A stretch of DNA of 64,000 nucleotides from Candidatus Gemmiger excrementigallinarum. Its GTDB lineage: Bacteria; Bacillota; Clostridia; Oscillospirales; Ruminococcaceae. The stretch lies in contig DXBP01000003.1 of assembly GCA_019116445.1 (NCBI GenBank), positions 40,663 to 104,662 of the forward strand, in the 5' to 3' direction. Below, one piece after another: positions 1 to 8,343 of the stretch (positions are counted from its first letter, which is position 1; the number at the start of each line of letters is the position of its first letter). The notes beneath the pieces are model-generated. The model did not search any database. It worked only from the letters and a program-made list of their open reading frames with translations, and was not told the DNA's origin. Made by a program: the position numbers and the translations under genes.

Positions 1-379
1 GGCCTGCACCCATGCTGGCGCCGCCCACCAGAATCCTGCCGGTGTGATCCTCGCCCTGTTCCCGGTTGATTTCCAGTACCCGCCGGGTCAGTTCCTCGCA
101 GACATAGTTATACCAGCGTTCCTGCATTTCAATGCGCGGACGTTCCGGGCCATGGTTATCCCAGCTTTCAGGGTCGATGCTGTCCACGGTAAAAATCTGC
201 AATTTTCCATTGTCGATCCACGGTGCCGCCAGATTGCACATATTGCGGTCTTCCCAGTCATAAAAGCGCCCGCTCTGGCACGGGAAAATCAGGATCGGCC
301 GTCCGGCATGTCCGTATACCTTGAACTCCATAAACCGGTCGAGATAACGACTGTATTCCTTATAATAGCGGATCTGCAT
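1..379 (-). CDS. Putative esterase, alpha/beta-hydrolase fold (C-terminal part cut by window edge)
   Basis: Only the first 126 residues are in the window; the gene runs off the left edge. The start ATG at 379 is preceded by AGGAGGGA. The visible part begins MQIRYYKEYSRYLDRFMEFK and contains FPCQSGRFYDWEDR, and it ends in a GGASMGAG stretch that fits the nucleophile elbow (G-x-S-x-G) of esterase D/antigen 85-type hydrolases. It follows the ydcF-like gene by 12 bases and deoB, so it is probably the third gene of that minus-strand unit. The substrate cannot be read from this fragment; carbohydrate ester or general carboxylesterase activity is an inference. Confidence 0.6.
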   Translation of the reverse strand, partial: MQIRYYKEYSRYLDRFMEFKVYGHAGRPILIFPCQSGRFYDWEDRNMCNLAAPWIDNGKLQIFTVDSIDPESWDNHGPERPRIEMQERWYNYVCEELTRRVLEINREQGEDHTGRILVGGASMGAG

Positions 380-391
380 AGCAGTTCCCTC

Positions 392-1231
392 CTACTTATA
401 AAAAAATCGTTTATTCAAATCCAAAAATCCCACCATCGCGTGCATAGGCCCGCTGGCGGAAGTTTTGAAAACCCAGTAATAGGCCAGCGCAAGAGCTTCC
501 CGCAAGTAGCAGGGCAGCACACTGCGCCACGGTGTGGCGGCCGGAAGGGACGTTGCTGCAGTGAGCCCTGCCATACGTGCATAGCAACCGGCCCGATAGC
601 AGTGGAATGCGTTAGAAACATACACCACCGGCGTAGACGTATCATATCCGTACTGCCGCATGATCTCCAGCGAAAAGGCAAAATTCTCCTCTGTAGAGGT
701 GGAAGCATTTTCTGCCACCACCTGTTCCGGATCAAGGCCTTTGGCTATCAGATAATCGCGCATAGCCTGCCCTTCCGGGACCCATTCATCGCGTCCCTGC
801 CCGCCGCTGGTGATCACCAGTACGTCGGGATGTGCCGCCGCGTATGCGTAAGCCTTATCCAGTCGATAGCGCAACAATGTGCTGGGCTTATCTTTTCGAA
901 GACCAGCCCCCAAAACAATGACAACTTTTTCCTGCCCTGTGGGCGGATTGGAATATCCGCTGACCGCAACAAAAGCTACCAGGAGCGCATAAAGAATCCC
1001 CACAAGAAGAACCAACCACCCGGTGATCCTTCCCGCACCCGAAGTGTGGAACCATGCGTGCAGCGGCTTTTGCCATATTGCATAACACGTTACGGCAGCT
1101 GCCAGGATCCAGACCATCAGGTTCCCCATATTGAAGTTGCTGGTAAACATGAGCGCGACAGAATAAACTACCAACGCTGCCGCCAGAACATAGAGGAGTA
1201 CCGATCCCATTTTATTTACGAATCTCATCAT
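392..1231 (-). CDS. YdcF/SanA/ElyC-family (DUF218) membrane protein
   Basis: A protein of about 279 residues with three N-terminal hydrophobic segments (roughly residues 8-30, 36-52 and 70-92), followed by a DUF218 domain: KVVIVLGAGL, then an ITSGGQG stretch and the family signature ASTSTEEN. DUF218 proteins (ElyC, SanA, YdcF) are envelope proteins linked to peptidoglycan-precursor or lipid-carrier homeostasis; the biochemical role here is unknown. The start is ambiguous. In-frame ATG codons at 1231 and 1228 lie inside the deoB 3' end, and ATG 1210 lies just after the deoB stop; all imply translational coupling to deoB. Confidence 0.75.
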   Translation of the reverse strand: MMRFVNKMGSVLLYVLAAALVVYSVALMFTSNFNMGNLMVWILAAAVTCYAIWQKPLHAWFHTSGAGRITGWLVLLVGILYALLVAFVAVSGYSNPPTGQEKVVIVLGAGLRKDKPSTLLRYRLDKAYAYAAAHPDVLVITSGGQGRDEWVPEGQAMRDYLIAKGLDPEQVVAENASTSTEENFAFSLEIMRQYGYDTSTPVVYVSNAFHCYRAGCYARMAGLTAATSLPAATPWRSVLPCYLREALALAYYWVFKTSASGPMHAMVGFLDLNKRFFYK

Positions 1232-2387
1232 ACACACCACAGCCGGCCGCACAGTACGGAACGTTCAGGCTCTGGCAGACGGTGTCCGCAATCGTGGCAA
1301 AGCTATAGCGCGTATGCAAATTCACTCCCGACCGGATCTCATCTCCGTAAATCAGGAACGGAACATACTCCCGCGTATGGTCAGTGGTTTTTCTGTAGCT
1401 GGGATCGCAGCCGTGATCAGCCGTGATCATAAGCACATCCCCGGGTCGCATCTTGGCACGGAACGCGGGCAGCCAGTCGTTGAATTCTGCCGCCGCAGCC
1501 GCATAGCCTGCCACATCCCGTCGATGACCGTAGAGCATATCAAAATCTACCAGGTTGACGAATGCCAGCCCTTCAAAGTCGCGGTCCGCCAGTTCCAGCG
1601 TCACCTGCAGCCCCTCTGTGTTGCCACTGGTGCGGATGGTTTCGCCAACACCTTTTCCTGCAAAAATATCATGGATTTTACCCACACCGATGGTGGCTTT
1701 TCCGGCGGCCAACAAGGCATCCAGCATCGTATCCTGCGGCGGAACAAGGCTATAGTCATGCCGGCGTGCCGTACGGGTAAAGTTAGCGGCGCAATCCCCC
1801 ACAAACGGACGGGCAATCACGCGGCCGACACCGTATTTGCCAACCAGCAGTTCCCGGGCCTGCTCGCAGATCTTATACAGCTTTTCCACCGGTACGAGCG
1901 CTTCATTGGCAGCAATCTGAAACACGCTGTCAGCAGAGGTATAAACAATCAGCGCACCGGTTTTAAGGTGCTCCTCTCCATAATCACGGATGACCTCTGT
2001 ACCGGAATAGGGCTTATTGCACAGCACCTTATACCCGGTCTTAGCGGTAAAGGCATCCAGCAGTTCCTGCGGGAATCCATCCGGAAAAGTCGGCAGCGGC
2101 TCAGCACTCAGAAGACCGGCAATCTCCCAGTGCCCGATCGTTGTATCCTTGCCGGCGCTGGCTTCGCGCAGACGAGCGAAACTGCCTGCGGGATGCTCCA
2201 CAGCCTTGCCGCAGGTCACGCCATCCAGGTTGAACAGTCCCAGTTCAGCCAGATGCTCTGCCTTGAAGTTGGGATGAGCCGCAATTGCCGCCAACGTATT
2301 GGTGCCCACATCTCCGAACTGTGCTGCATCGGGTTCTGCGCCGATACCGAAGCTGTCCAGAACGATGAGAAATACTCGTTTTGCCAT
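1212..2387 (-). CDS. deoB: Phosphopentomutase
   Basis: Interconverts (deoxy)ribose 1-phosphate and 5-phosphate in nucleoside catabolism. The 391-residue protein starts MAKRVFLIVLDSFGIGAEPD with the metal-binding Asp11. It has GKDTTIGHWE around residue 85, carrying the phosphothreonine site, and a C-terminal metal motif ADHGCDPSYRKTTDHTRE, in the alkaline-phosphatase-superfamily order. The start ATG at 2387 has an AGGAG site about 9 bases upstream; a longer open frame to 2435 has no ribosome site. It probably works with pdp and the nucleoside importer at the far end of the window, although those belong to another transcription unit. Confidence 0.95.
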   Translation of the reverse strand: MAKRVFLIVLDSFGIGAEPDAAQFGDVGTNTLAAIAAHPNFKAEHLAELGLFNLDGVTCGKAVEHPAGSFARLREASAGKDTTIGHWEIAGLLSAEPLPTFPDGFPQELLDAFTAKTGYKVLCNKPYSGTEVIRDYGEEHLKTGALIVYTSADSVFQIAANEALVPVEKLYKICEQARELLVGKYGVGRVIARPFVGDCAANFTRTARRHDYSLVPPQDTMLDALLAAGKATIGVGKIHDIFAGKGVGETIRTSGNTEGLQVTLELADRDFEGLAFVNLVDFDMLYGHRRDVAGYAAAAAEFNDWLPAFRAKMRPGDVLMITADHGCDPSYRKTTDHTREYVPFLIYGDEIRSGVNLHTRYSFATIADTVCQSLNVPYCAAGCGVYDEIRK

Positions 2388-2446
2388 AAGTTTTACTCTC
2401 CTGTCATAAAAATCGGAAAAGTTACAATACGCCATTGTTATTTCAC

Positions 2447-2452
2447 ATTATA
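2447..2452 (-). promoter_or_regulatory. Probable -10 box of the deoB promoter
   Basis: On the minus strand this is TATAAT, 60 bases upstream of the deoB start. The -35 region is weak (TTTACT at 17-base spacing). It is divergent from the pyk promoter. The intervening ~100 bases (2453-2554) show no other clear signal. Confidence 0.5.
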
Positions 2453-2554
2453 ACCGAAAGACACTTAAAAGTAAAATGTTTCATCATTTTTTCTGGCAAA
2501 GCAAGGCTTTTAACGGCCGTCGCGGTAAAATACGCGTAAACCCGTAACAGGGTC

Positions 2555-2584
2555 TTGTCTATTGGTTCGAAGTTGTAGTATAAT
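2555..2584 (+). promoter_or_regulatory. pyk-luxS promoter (sigma-A type)
   Basis: TTGTCT at 2555-2560 and a perfect TATAAT at 2579-2584, spaced 18 bases, about 50 bases ahead of the pyk start. Confidence 0.65.
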
Positions 2585-2633
2585 TACCATGTATAGTGTT
2601 AAAGATTCAAGAATCCATGGAGGAACAAAGTAT

Positions 2634-4379
2634 ATGCGTAAAACAAAGATTGTTTGCACAATGGGTCCGTCCACCGATAAGCCTGGCATTCTTCGTCAGT
2701 TGCTGGAAAACGGTATGGATGTTGCCCGTTTCAATTTTTCTCACGGCGATTACGAAGAGCACAAAGGGCGCCTGGATGCGCTGCGCGCGCTGACCAATGA
2801 AATGGATCTGCCGGTCGCAGCCATGCTGGACACCAAAGGTCCCGAGATCCGCCTGGGTGTTTTTGCCAACGGTTCCGAAACCCTGTCCGTTGGTCAGAAA
2901 TTCACGCTGACTTCTCGCGACGTGGAAGGCACCAACGAGATTTGTTCCGTCACCTACAAAGAACTCCCCCATGATGTTCAGCCCGGCGGCCGCATTATGC
3001 TGGACGACGGCCTGATTGAACTTCTTATTGATGACGTTACCGATACCGACATCCACTGCACCGTGCAGAACGATGGCGTGATCAAGACCAAAAAGGGCGT
3101 TAACGTCCCCGGCGTGCATCTGTCCATGCCGTATATGAGCCAGCGTGACCGGGATGATATCCTTTTCGGTATCGAACAGGGATTTGATCTGATCTCCGCC
3201 AGCTTCACCCGCAATGCGCAGGACATCATGGAGATTCGTCACCTGCTCAATGAGCACGACTGCACAATGCGCATTATTGCCAAGATCGAAAACCAGGAAG
3301 GCATCGATAATATTGACGAGATCCTGACTGTAGCGGACGGCATCATGGTCGCGCGCGGTGATATGGGCGTTGAAATTGATTATGCCGAGATCCCCGCCAT
3401 CCAGAAACATCTGATCGACCGCGCCATGAGCGCTGGCAAAATCTGCATTACGGCCACGCAGATGCTGGATTCCATGATGGTCAATCCTCGCCCCACCCGT
3501 GCCGAAATCACCGACGTAGCCAATGCCATCTATGACGGTACCGGTGCCGTTATGCTTTCCGGCGAAACTGCCGCCGGCAAATACCCCGTGGAAGCCTTGA
3601 AGGCCATGGCTACCATTGCCGAAACCACCGAGGCGGATTCCAGCTTTGACAGCCTGGTGCACCACGCCGGCAACCATGATTCTCATCTCACCATCGGCGC
3701 TGCAGTTGGTCATGCTGCTTGCACAACGGCTGCCGATATCGGTGCTTCGGCCATCATCTCCGCTTCCAAGAGTGGCGAAACCGCACGCCTGCTGAGCCGC
3801 TTCCGTCCCGATACCCAGATCATTGCCTGCGTTCTGGACGAGCGTACCCGCCGCCAGATGAACATTTATCGTGGCGTCACCCCCCTGCTGATGGATTACG
3901 CCAAGTCCACCGATGAACTGATCAGTATGTCGGTGGCCGCTGCAGAGAAGGCTAATCTGATCCATTCCGGGGATCTGGTCGTTGTCACCGCCGGTGTTCC
4001 CGTTGGCGTGTCCGGCACAACCAACATGATCAAGATTCATCTGGTTGGCGACACGCTGCTTGCGGGCGTGGGTATTGGGCAGCACAATGCAAAGGGTGAA
4101 GTTTGTGTTTGCCGCAGCGCTGCGGAAGCCGCCAAAAAGTTCAAGCCCGGCCAGATTCTGGTTGTGCCCTTCACGACCAACGCAGCCCTTCCCTTTATGC
4201 GTGATGCCGCAGGCATTATTACGGAGGAAGCCGGCACCAACAGCCATTCTGCCATTGTGGGGCTGACGCTGGACAAAGCTGTGATCGTAGGTGCCACCAA
4301 CGCAACCCGTACCCTGAAAGACGGTATGCAGGTTTCGATGGATTGCTCTCGCGGTGTCGTACAGGCTATGCCGGACTGA
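2634..4379 (+). CDS. pyk: Pyruvate kinase with extra C-terminal PEP-utilizer domain
   Basis: Catalyses the last glycolytic step, PEP + ADP to pyruvate + ATP. At 581 residues it is longer than the ~470-residue core family. The start MRKTKIVCTMGPSTDKPG (ATG 2634, AGGAAC site upstream) is the usual pyruvate kinase N terminus. The core includes MLDTKGPEIRLG, the catalytic lysine region IIAKIENQEG, VARGDMGVE and ITATQMLDSM. Residues ~500-581 form a swivelling PEP-utilizer domain with TNSHSAIVG, as in Bacillus-type pyruvate kinases. luxS follows after 10 bases, implying co-transcription. A longer frame from 2562 overlaps the promoter and is rejected. Confidence 0.96.
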   Translation: MRKTKIVCTMGPSTDKPGILRQLLENGMDVARFNFSHGDYEEHKGRLDALRALTNEMDLPVAAMLDTKGPEIRLGVFANGSETLSVGQKFTLTSRDVEGTNEICSVTYKELPHDVQPGGRIMLDDGLIELLIDDVTDTDIHCTVQNDGVIKTKKGVNVPGVHLSMPYMSQRDRDDILFGIEQGFDLISASFTRNAQDIMEIRHLLNEHDCTMRIIAKIENQEGIDNIDEILTVADGIMVARGDMGVEIDYAEIPAIQKHLIDRAMSAGKICITATQMLDSMMVNPRPTRAEITDVANAIYDGTGAVMLSGETAAGKYPVEALKAMATIAETTEADSSFDSLVHHAGNHDSHLTIGAAVGHAACTTAADIGASAIISASKSGETARLLSRFRPDTQIIACVLDERTRRQMNIYRGVTPLLMDYAKSTDELISMSVAAAEKANLIHSGDLVVVTAGVPVGVSGTTNMIKIHLVGDTLLAGVGIGQHNAKGEVCVCRSAAEAAKKFKPGQILVVPFTTNAALPFMRDAAGIITEEAGTNSHSAIVGLTLDKAVIVGATNATRTLKDGMQVSMDCSRGVVQAMPD

Positions 4380-4389
4380 GGTGAACAAG

Positions 4390-4851
4390 ATGGAACGTAT
4401 TGCCAGTTTTTGCGTGGACCACACAAAGTTGCTGCCCGGAATGTATCTTTCCCGTCAGGACGGACCTGACGGCGAGATCCGTACCTGGGATATCCGTATG
4501 AAACGCCCTAACCAGGGACAGTATCTTTCTTCTGCCGCCGCACACACGCTGGAACATCTTTTTGCCACCTATGCGCGCAACAGCAAATACAGCAAAGGTG
4601 TTGTATACGTCGGCCCTATGGGATGTCTTACAGGTTTTTATCTGCTGACGACCGGTCTGTCTGACGCTGAGGCACTGGACCTTGTGAAAAGTGCCTTTGC
4701 CTGGATGGCTGAGTATGAGGGAGAAATTCCCGGAGCTTCCGCCGTGGAATGCGGCAATCACCTTATGATGGACCCTGTGGCCGCCCGTGTAGAGGCTACT
4801 GCAATGCTGCCGGTGCTGGAAGCGCTGGATGCCGACCATCTGCGGTATTGA
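4390..4851 (+). CDS. luxS: S-ribosylhomocysteine lyase (autoinducer-2 synthase)
   Basis: Cleaves S-ribosylhomocysteine to homocysteine and DPD, the AI-2 precursor, in the activated methyl cycle. The 153-residue protein has the metal-binding HTLEH (His52, Glu55, His56) and Cys121 in VECGNH, and the catalytic Cys79 in GPMGCLTGFYL; all key residues are present and the length is normal. ATG 4390 is preceded by GAGGTG and lies 10 bases after the pyk stop, so the gene is read from the pyk promoter. It ends at a strong terminator. The homocysteine produced could feed the metH system encoded at 36-40 kb. Confidence 0.95.
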   Translation: MERIASFCVDHTKLLPGMYLSRQDGPDGEIRTWDIRMKRPNQGQYLSSAAAHTLEHLFATYARNSKYSKGVVYVGPMGCLTGFYLLTTGLSDAEALDLVKSAFAWMAEYEGEIPGASAVECGNHLMMDPVAARVEATAMLPVLEALDADHLRY

Positions 4852-4873
4852 TATCTGATTCTATAAAGTATTT

Positions 4874-4915
4874 GCCCCGAAGTTCTGTTGCCAACAGAGC
4901 CTCGGGGCTTTTTTG
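4874..4915 (+). terminator. Intrinsic terminator of pyk-luxS
   Basis: GCCCCGA at 4874-4880 pairs with TCGGGGC at 4902-4908, with an inner CTGTTG/CAACAG stem, followed by a T run. Confidence 0.85.
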
Positions 4916-4997
4916 ATAAATCGCATTTTTTACACACATTATTGTACATTTGTCCATGGCGAAATATGTCCACTTATGCTAATCTAGAGGAAAATAA

Positions 4998-5054
4998 ATG
5001 ATTCTCCTGGTGCTCCTAATGGGAGCCAAAGAGAACGGAAAGAAGGTTATCTAG
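4998..5054 (+). CDS. Short leader ORF (18 codons) coupled to the sulfatase gene
   Basis: ATG 4998 has an AGAGGAAA ribosome site at a good distance. It encodes MILLVLLMGAKENGKKVI, a hydrophobic start with a lysine-rich tail, and stops at TAG 5052-5054, two bases before the sulfatase ATG. The AAGAAGG site of the sulfatase lies inside this ORF, so ribosomes finishing here would be placed to reinitiate. The coding sequence can also fold into a hairpin (GTGCTCC-TAAT-GGGAGCC, with outer TTCTC/GAGAA). It could be a leader peptide, a small membrane peptide, or chance; I do not recognise a family. Confidence 0.4.
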   Translation: MILLVLLMGAKENGKKVI

Positions 5055-5056
5055 CT

Positions 5057-6541
5057 ATGGCAAAGGTCATATTCATTATGACAGACTCCCAGCGTTATGA
5101 TATGGTGAACGCCAACGTTTCCACTGGCCTTCGTACGCCCTGTCTGGACAGTCTGGCTGCCCGGGGAATGCGGTTCACTCGTGCCTATACCACTCAACCG
5201 GTTTGCCAACCTGCACGCTGTGCCCTGTTTACAGGAATGTACCCCCATTCCTGTAACAGTTGGACCAACTCCTCCGCCCTGTCTTCTGATGTTCATACAA
5301 TCGGGCAGCGCTTGCGTGACCATGGAATCCGAACCGCCTATATCGGGAAATGGCATTTAGATGGCGGCGATTACTTCGGCCTTGGTCGCTGCCCGGATGG
5401 TTGGGACCCTGCCTATTGGTATGATATGCGGAACTATCTTGATGAATTGCCCCCGGAGGAACGTACCGCCTCCCGTCATGATACCACCATGCAAACGCAG
5501 GATATTCCTTCCTCTTTCACCTATGCCCATCGCTGTACTGACCGTGCAGTTCAGTTTTTGCAGGAGCACGGGCAAGAGTCGGATTTTTTACTCTGTGTAT
5601 CCTATGACGAGCCGCACGACCCGTATCTGTGCCCGCAGGAATATTGGAAGCCTTATGAAGATTTTGTTTTCCCCAGTGCACCAAACGTTGCCGATACACT
5701 GGACGGAAAACCTGACTACCAAAAAGTTTGGGCCGGCCAGAAGCTGGATCAGGAACGAACCAACGTCCAAATCCGAGCACCGTACTACTTCGGATGTAAT
5801 TCTTTTGTGGATTCGCAAATTGGCAGAGTTCTCGATGCAGCAGATACCTTTGCCGGAGAAGATACCATTGTATTTTACACCTCGGATCACGGCGATTTCC
5901 TGGAATCCCACTGCCTGACAGGAAAAGGTCCTGCCGCTTATGACGAAATCACACGGATTCCTCTTTTCATCAAAGGCCCCGGCATCGCATCCGGTAGTGT
6001 CAGCTCGGCACCAGTTTCTCATATCAATCTGGCGCCCACGGTTCTGGACCTCTTCGGTCTGCAATGTCCGCCGGTTTTCCCTGGCAACAGTCTGTTGCCA
6101 CAATTGTATGGAAACGCTGAACGCGTGAACCAGTATTGCTTTATAGAGTTCGGACGTTATGAGGTGGACCATGACGGCTTCGGTGGATTCCAACCTATGC
6201 GAAGCGTTTTCGATGGAAGATATAAACTCAGCATCAATCTGCTTTCACAGGATGAGTTTTATGATTTGCAACAGGATCCTTATGAGATGAACAATCTCAT
6301 AAATGATCCGTCGTGCTATACGGAAATCTGCCGACTGCACGATGCAATCCTGGATAATATGAACCAGACACGCGATCCTTTCCGTGGGTATTACTGGCAT
6401 CGCCGTCCGTGGCGCAAAGACGCTCCGGCTGCAACGTGGAGCTATACCGGTTACACGCGACAGTCTGAAAACGATTATGAGGAGCGCCAGCTGGACTATG
6501 CCACCGGCCTTCCGATGGAAACTTCGTCGCGGCGCAAATAA
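5057..6541 (+). CDS. Cys-type sulfatase (arylsulfatase superfamily)
   Basis: Hydrolyses sulfate esters, most likely of host or dietary glycans in a gut organism (inference). In this 494-residue protein the formylglycine signature is CQPAR with Cys50, in PVCQPARCALFTG. Asp10 in MTDSQ and the SDHGDFLESH stretch (about residues 276-285) supply metal ligands. No signal peptide is seen, so the enzyme should be cytoplasmic and needs an anaerobic radical-SAM maturase (anSME), which is not in the window. It stands alone between terminators, with a short leader ORF in front. The exact substrate is not predictable. Confidence 0.88.
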   Translation: MAKVIFIMTDSQRYDMVNANVSTGLRTPCLDSLAARGMRFTRAYTTQPVCQPARCALFTGMYPHSCNSWTNSSALSSDVHTIGQRLRDHGIRTAYIGKWHLDGGDYFGLGRCPDGWDPAYWYDMRNYLDELPPEERTASRHDTTMQTQDIPSSFTYAHRCTDRAVQFLQEHGQESDFLLCVSYDEPHDPYLCPQEYWKPYEDFVFPSAPNVADTLDGKPDYQKVWAGQKLDQERTNVQIRAPYYFGCNSFVDSQIGRVLDAADTFAGEDTIVFYTSDHGDFLESHCLTGKGPAAYDEITRIPLFIKGPGIASGSVSSAPVSHINLAPTVLDLFGLQCPPVFPGNSLLPQLYGNAERVNQYCFIEFGRYEVDHDGFGGFQPMRSVFDGRYKLSINLLSQDEFYDLQQDPYEMNNLINDPSCYTEICRLHDAILDNMNQTRDPFRGYYWHRRPWRKDAPAATWSYTGYTRQSENDYEERQLDYATGLPMETSSRRK

Positions 6542-6552
6542 TCCTGATACAT

Positions 6553-6615
6553 AAAAACGCTCCTTTCTGGAGAGAACGACAGTTTTTACTGTTCCCTCTC
6601 AGAAAGGAGCGTTTT
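6553..6615. terminator. Bidirectional terminator between sulfatase and pta
   Basis: A long inverted repeat, AAAACGCTCCTTTCT at the left pairing with AGAAAGGAGCGTTTT at the right. It separates two converging genes and has A/T runs at both edges. Confidence 0.85.
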
Positions 6616-6632
6616 ACATTAAATTGGAATGA

Positions 6633-7598
6633 TCAGATCAGCGCAGCGGTAATCAGAGCCATTTTATAGACTTCTTCCGCATTGCAGCCGCGGGACAGAT
6701 CGTTGATAGGTGCGTTCAGACCCTGCAGAATAGGACCATACGCTTCAAAGCCACCCAGGCGCTGCGCAATTTTATAGCCAATATTGCCGGCATTGATGTT
6801 GGGGAAAATAAAGGTATTGGCATACCCAGCCACCGTAGAGCCGGGAGCCTTCAGCTGGCCGACTTCCGGAGCCACTGCAGCATCAAACTGCAATTCGCCA
6901 TCCACCTTCAGTTCGGGATGAGCTGCCTGTACACGTGCGGTTGCATTGCGCATTTTGTCAACCGTTTCGCCCTTGCCGGAACCTTTGGTGGAGTAGGACA
7001 AAAGCGCCACGCGGGGATCGATACCAAAAATTTCAGCCGTATGCGCAGTTTCCACAGTGGACTCCACGATTTCATCTTCGCTGGGGTCAATATTGATCGC
7101 GCAATCTCCCATCGCGATGCATTCGTCCCCACGCATCAGAATGAAGCAGGAACTGACCGACTGGATACCGGGCTTGCACTTGATCAGCTGCAATGCCGGA
7201 CGAACCGTATCGGCAGTAGAATAAGTAGCACCGCCCAGCAGGCAGTCCGCCTTACCCATTTTGACAAGCATGGTGCCGAAATAGTTGGATTTGGAAAGAG
7301 CCGCACGGCACTGCTCTTCCGTCATCTTGCCTTTGCGGAGTTCGACCATCTTGGTCACCATTTCCTCAAAGCCTTCGTAAGAAGTCGGGTTGATGATTTC
7401 CGCGCCGGTAATATCGAAGCCTGCATCCGCTGCGGCTTTTTGAACGGCATCCGGATCGCCCAGCAGAATCACATGCAGGGTTTTGCCGGCCAGCAAACGG
7501 CTGGCAGCCGACAAAATCCGCGCATCAGCACCCTCCGTAAAAACGATGGACTTAGATTCTGCGCGCAGCTTGGTCTCAAAATTTTCAAAAATGGACAT
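6633..7598 (-). CDS. pta: Phosphate acetyltransferase
   Basis: Interconverts acetyl-CoA and acetyl phosphate for ATP generation by acetate formation. The 321-residue protein is normal for the short bacterial Pta. The start MSIFENFETKLRAESKSI at ATG 7598 has a GGAGG site. Family motifs include IVFTEGADARIL, LLGGATYSTADTVRPAL, ALLSYSTKGSGKGETVDKM and a C-terminal SRGCNAEEVYKMALITA. No acetate kinase gene is adjacent. It has its own promoter upstream (7674-7701). Confidence 0.95.
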   Translation of the reverse strand: MSIFENFETKLRAESKSIVFTEGADARILSAASRLLAGKTLHVILLGDPDAVQKAAADAGFDITGAEIINPTSYEGFEEMVTKMVELRKGKMTEEQCRAALSKSNYFGTMLVKMGKADCLLGGATYSTADTVRPALQLIKCKPGIQSVSSCFILMRGDECIAMGDCAINIDPSEDEIVESTVETAHTAEIFGIDPRVALLSYSTKGSGKGETVDKMRNATARVQAAHPELKVDGELQFDAAVAPEVGQLKAPGSTVAGYANTFIFPNINAGNIGYKIAQRLGGFEAYGPILQGLNAPINDLSRGCNAEEVYKMALITAALI

Positions 7599-7673
7599 AC
7601 AAAAAACTACCTCCAATATTTTCCAACGCAGAAATATCAACAGGGATATTCCCGGCGCGACACTTACAATTGT

Positions 7674-7701
7674 ATTATAACATCGATTTTGTTATTTGCA
7701 A
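7674..7701 (-). promoter_or_regulatory. pta promoter
   Basis: On the minus strand, TTGCAA (7696-7701), a 16-base spacer, then perfect TATAAT (7674-7679), about 75 bases upstream of the pta start. Confidence 0.65.
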
Positions 7702-7802
7702 AGAATATGTGCGTTTCCCCTACAGATTGCGCAAGAAATATGCGAAACCGCAAGATAATTCACAAAGTTAATAAAATATCAATCGCAGATTGGCATTTTT
7801 TA

Positions 7803-8030
7803 TCAAATGTGACGTGGCGGTGTATATCCATAAGAGCGGTAAAAAGCAGTTATATCTGCCGGTGTACGAACCACAACCGCCTGCAGAAGCCGTCCCGTTT
7901 TCGCATCCAGAAATCCGATCAACGTCTCTCCCGTACAAATGCTGCTTTGGGTCGAAATATCCGATTCCGTCATGCCGTCAGGCGGTATTTTCTTCTCTGT
8001 CTTCTGCTTTTTCCAGCGGTCAAGCCACAT
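7803..8030 (-). CDS. Small protein of unknown function, coupled to a DUF1294 gene
   Basis: About 75 residues. The likely start MWLDRWKKQKTE at ATG 8030 has a GGAGG site 8 bases upstream, lying inside the end of the DUF1294 gene; the two reading frames overlap by 11 bases. The visible part reads as a soluble charged protein with GFLDAKTGRLLQAVVV and an aromatic C-terminal patch (TAFYRSYGYTPPRHI). I recognise no family. The ribosome site and coupling argue it is translated. No strong terminator separates it from pta, but pta has its own promoter. Confidence 0.55.
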   Translation of the reverse strand: MWLDRWKKQKTEKKIPPDGMTESDISTQSSICTGETLIGFLDAKTGRLLQAVVVRTPADITAFYRSYGYTPPRHI

Positions 8031-8295
8031 ATCCTTTTCCTCCAATCATCCATGCCAAAACCACCTGTATTGCCAGAATCAAAGGAATTCCCACCACAAA
8101 GTACCAATGTTTTGTTTTATGATGACACAGATACATACCAAGCCATGCGCCAACGCTTCCGCCCAGCAGTGCCGCCAGGAACAATGTTTTTTCCGGAATG
8201 CGCCAGCTCTGTTTTTTCGCACGCCGTTTATCTTCTGCCATCAGATAAAATGCAACCAGATTGATCACAACCAAATATAACACAATCCATTTCAT
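8020..8295 (-). CDS. DUF1294 small membrane protein
   Basis: A 91-residue protein starting MKWIVLYLVVINLVAFYLMA, with the DUF1294 signature region DKRRAKKQSWRIPEKTLF, GGSVGAWLGMYLCHHKTKHW and a final hydrophobic helix. It has about three membrane-spanning segments. DUF1294 proteins are common in Firmicutes and have no settled function. It lies after the Crp/Fnr regulator gene on the same strand and overlaps the next small gene. Confidence 0.85.
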   Translation of the reverse strand: MKWIVLYLVVINLVAFYLMAEDKRRAKKQSWRIPEKTLFLAALLGGSVGAWLGMYLCHHKTKHWYFVVGIPLILAIQVVLAWMIGGKGYVA

Positions 8296-8343
8296 ACATT
8301 CATTACCTTGCGATACTCCTTAAAGAGATGTGTTGATCAATTT

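Noticed and set aside
2561..2580. GGTTCGAAG as part of a tRNA T-arm.
   Set aside because: No cloverleaf can be drawn around it and it lies in the pyk promoter. Apart from the tmRNA, no tRNA-like sequence was found.
2607..4424. A 605-codon open frame on the minus strand opposite pyk.
   Set aside because: It mirrors a highly biased GC-rich coding gene, has no ribosome site or family-like sequence, and pyk on the plus strand is unambiguous.
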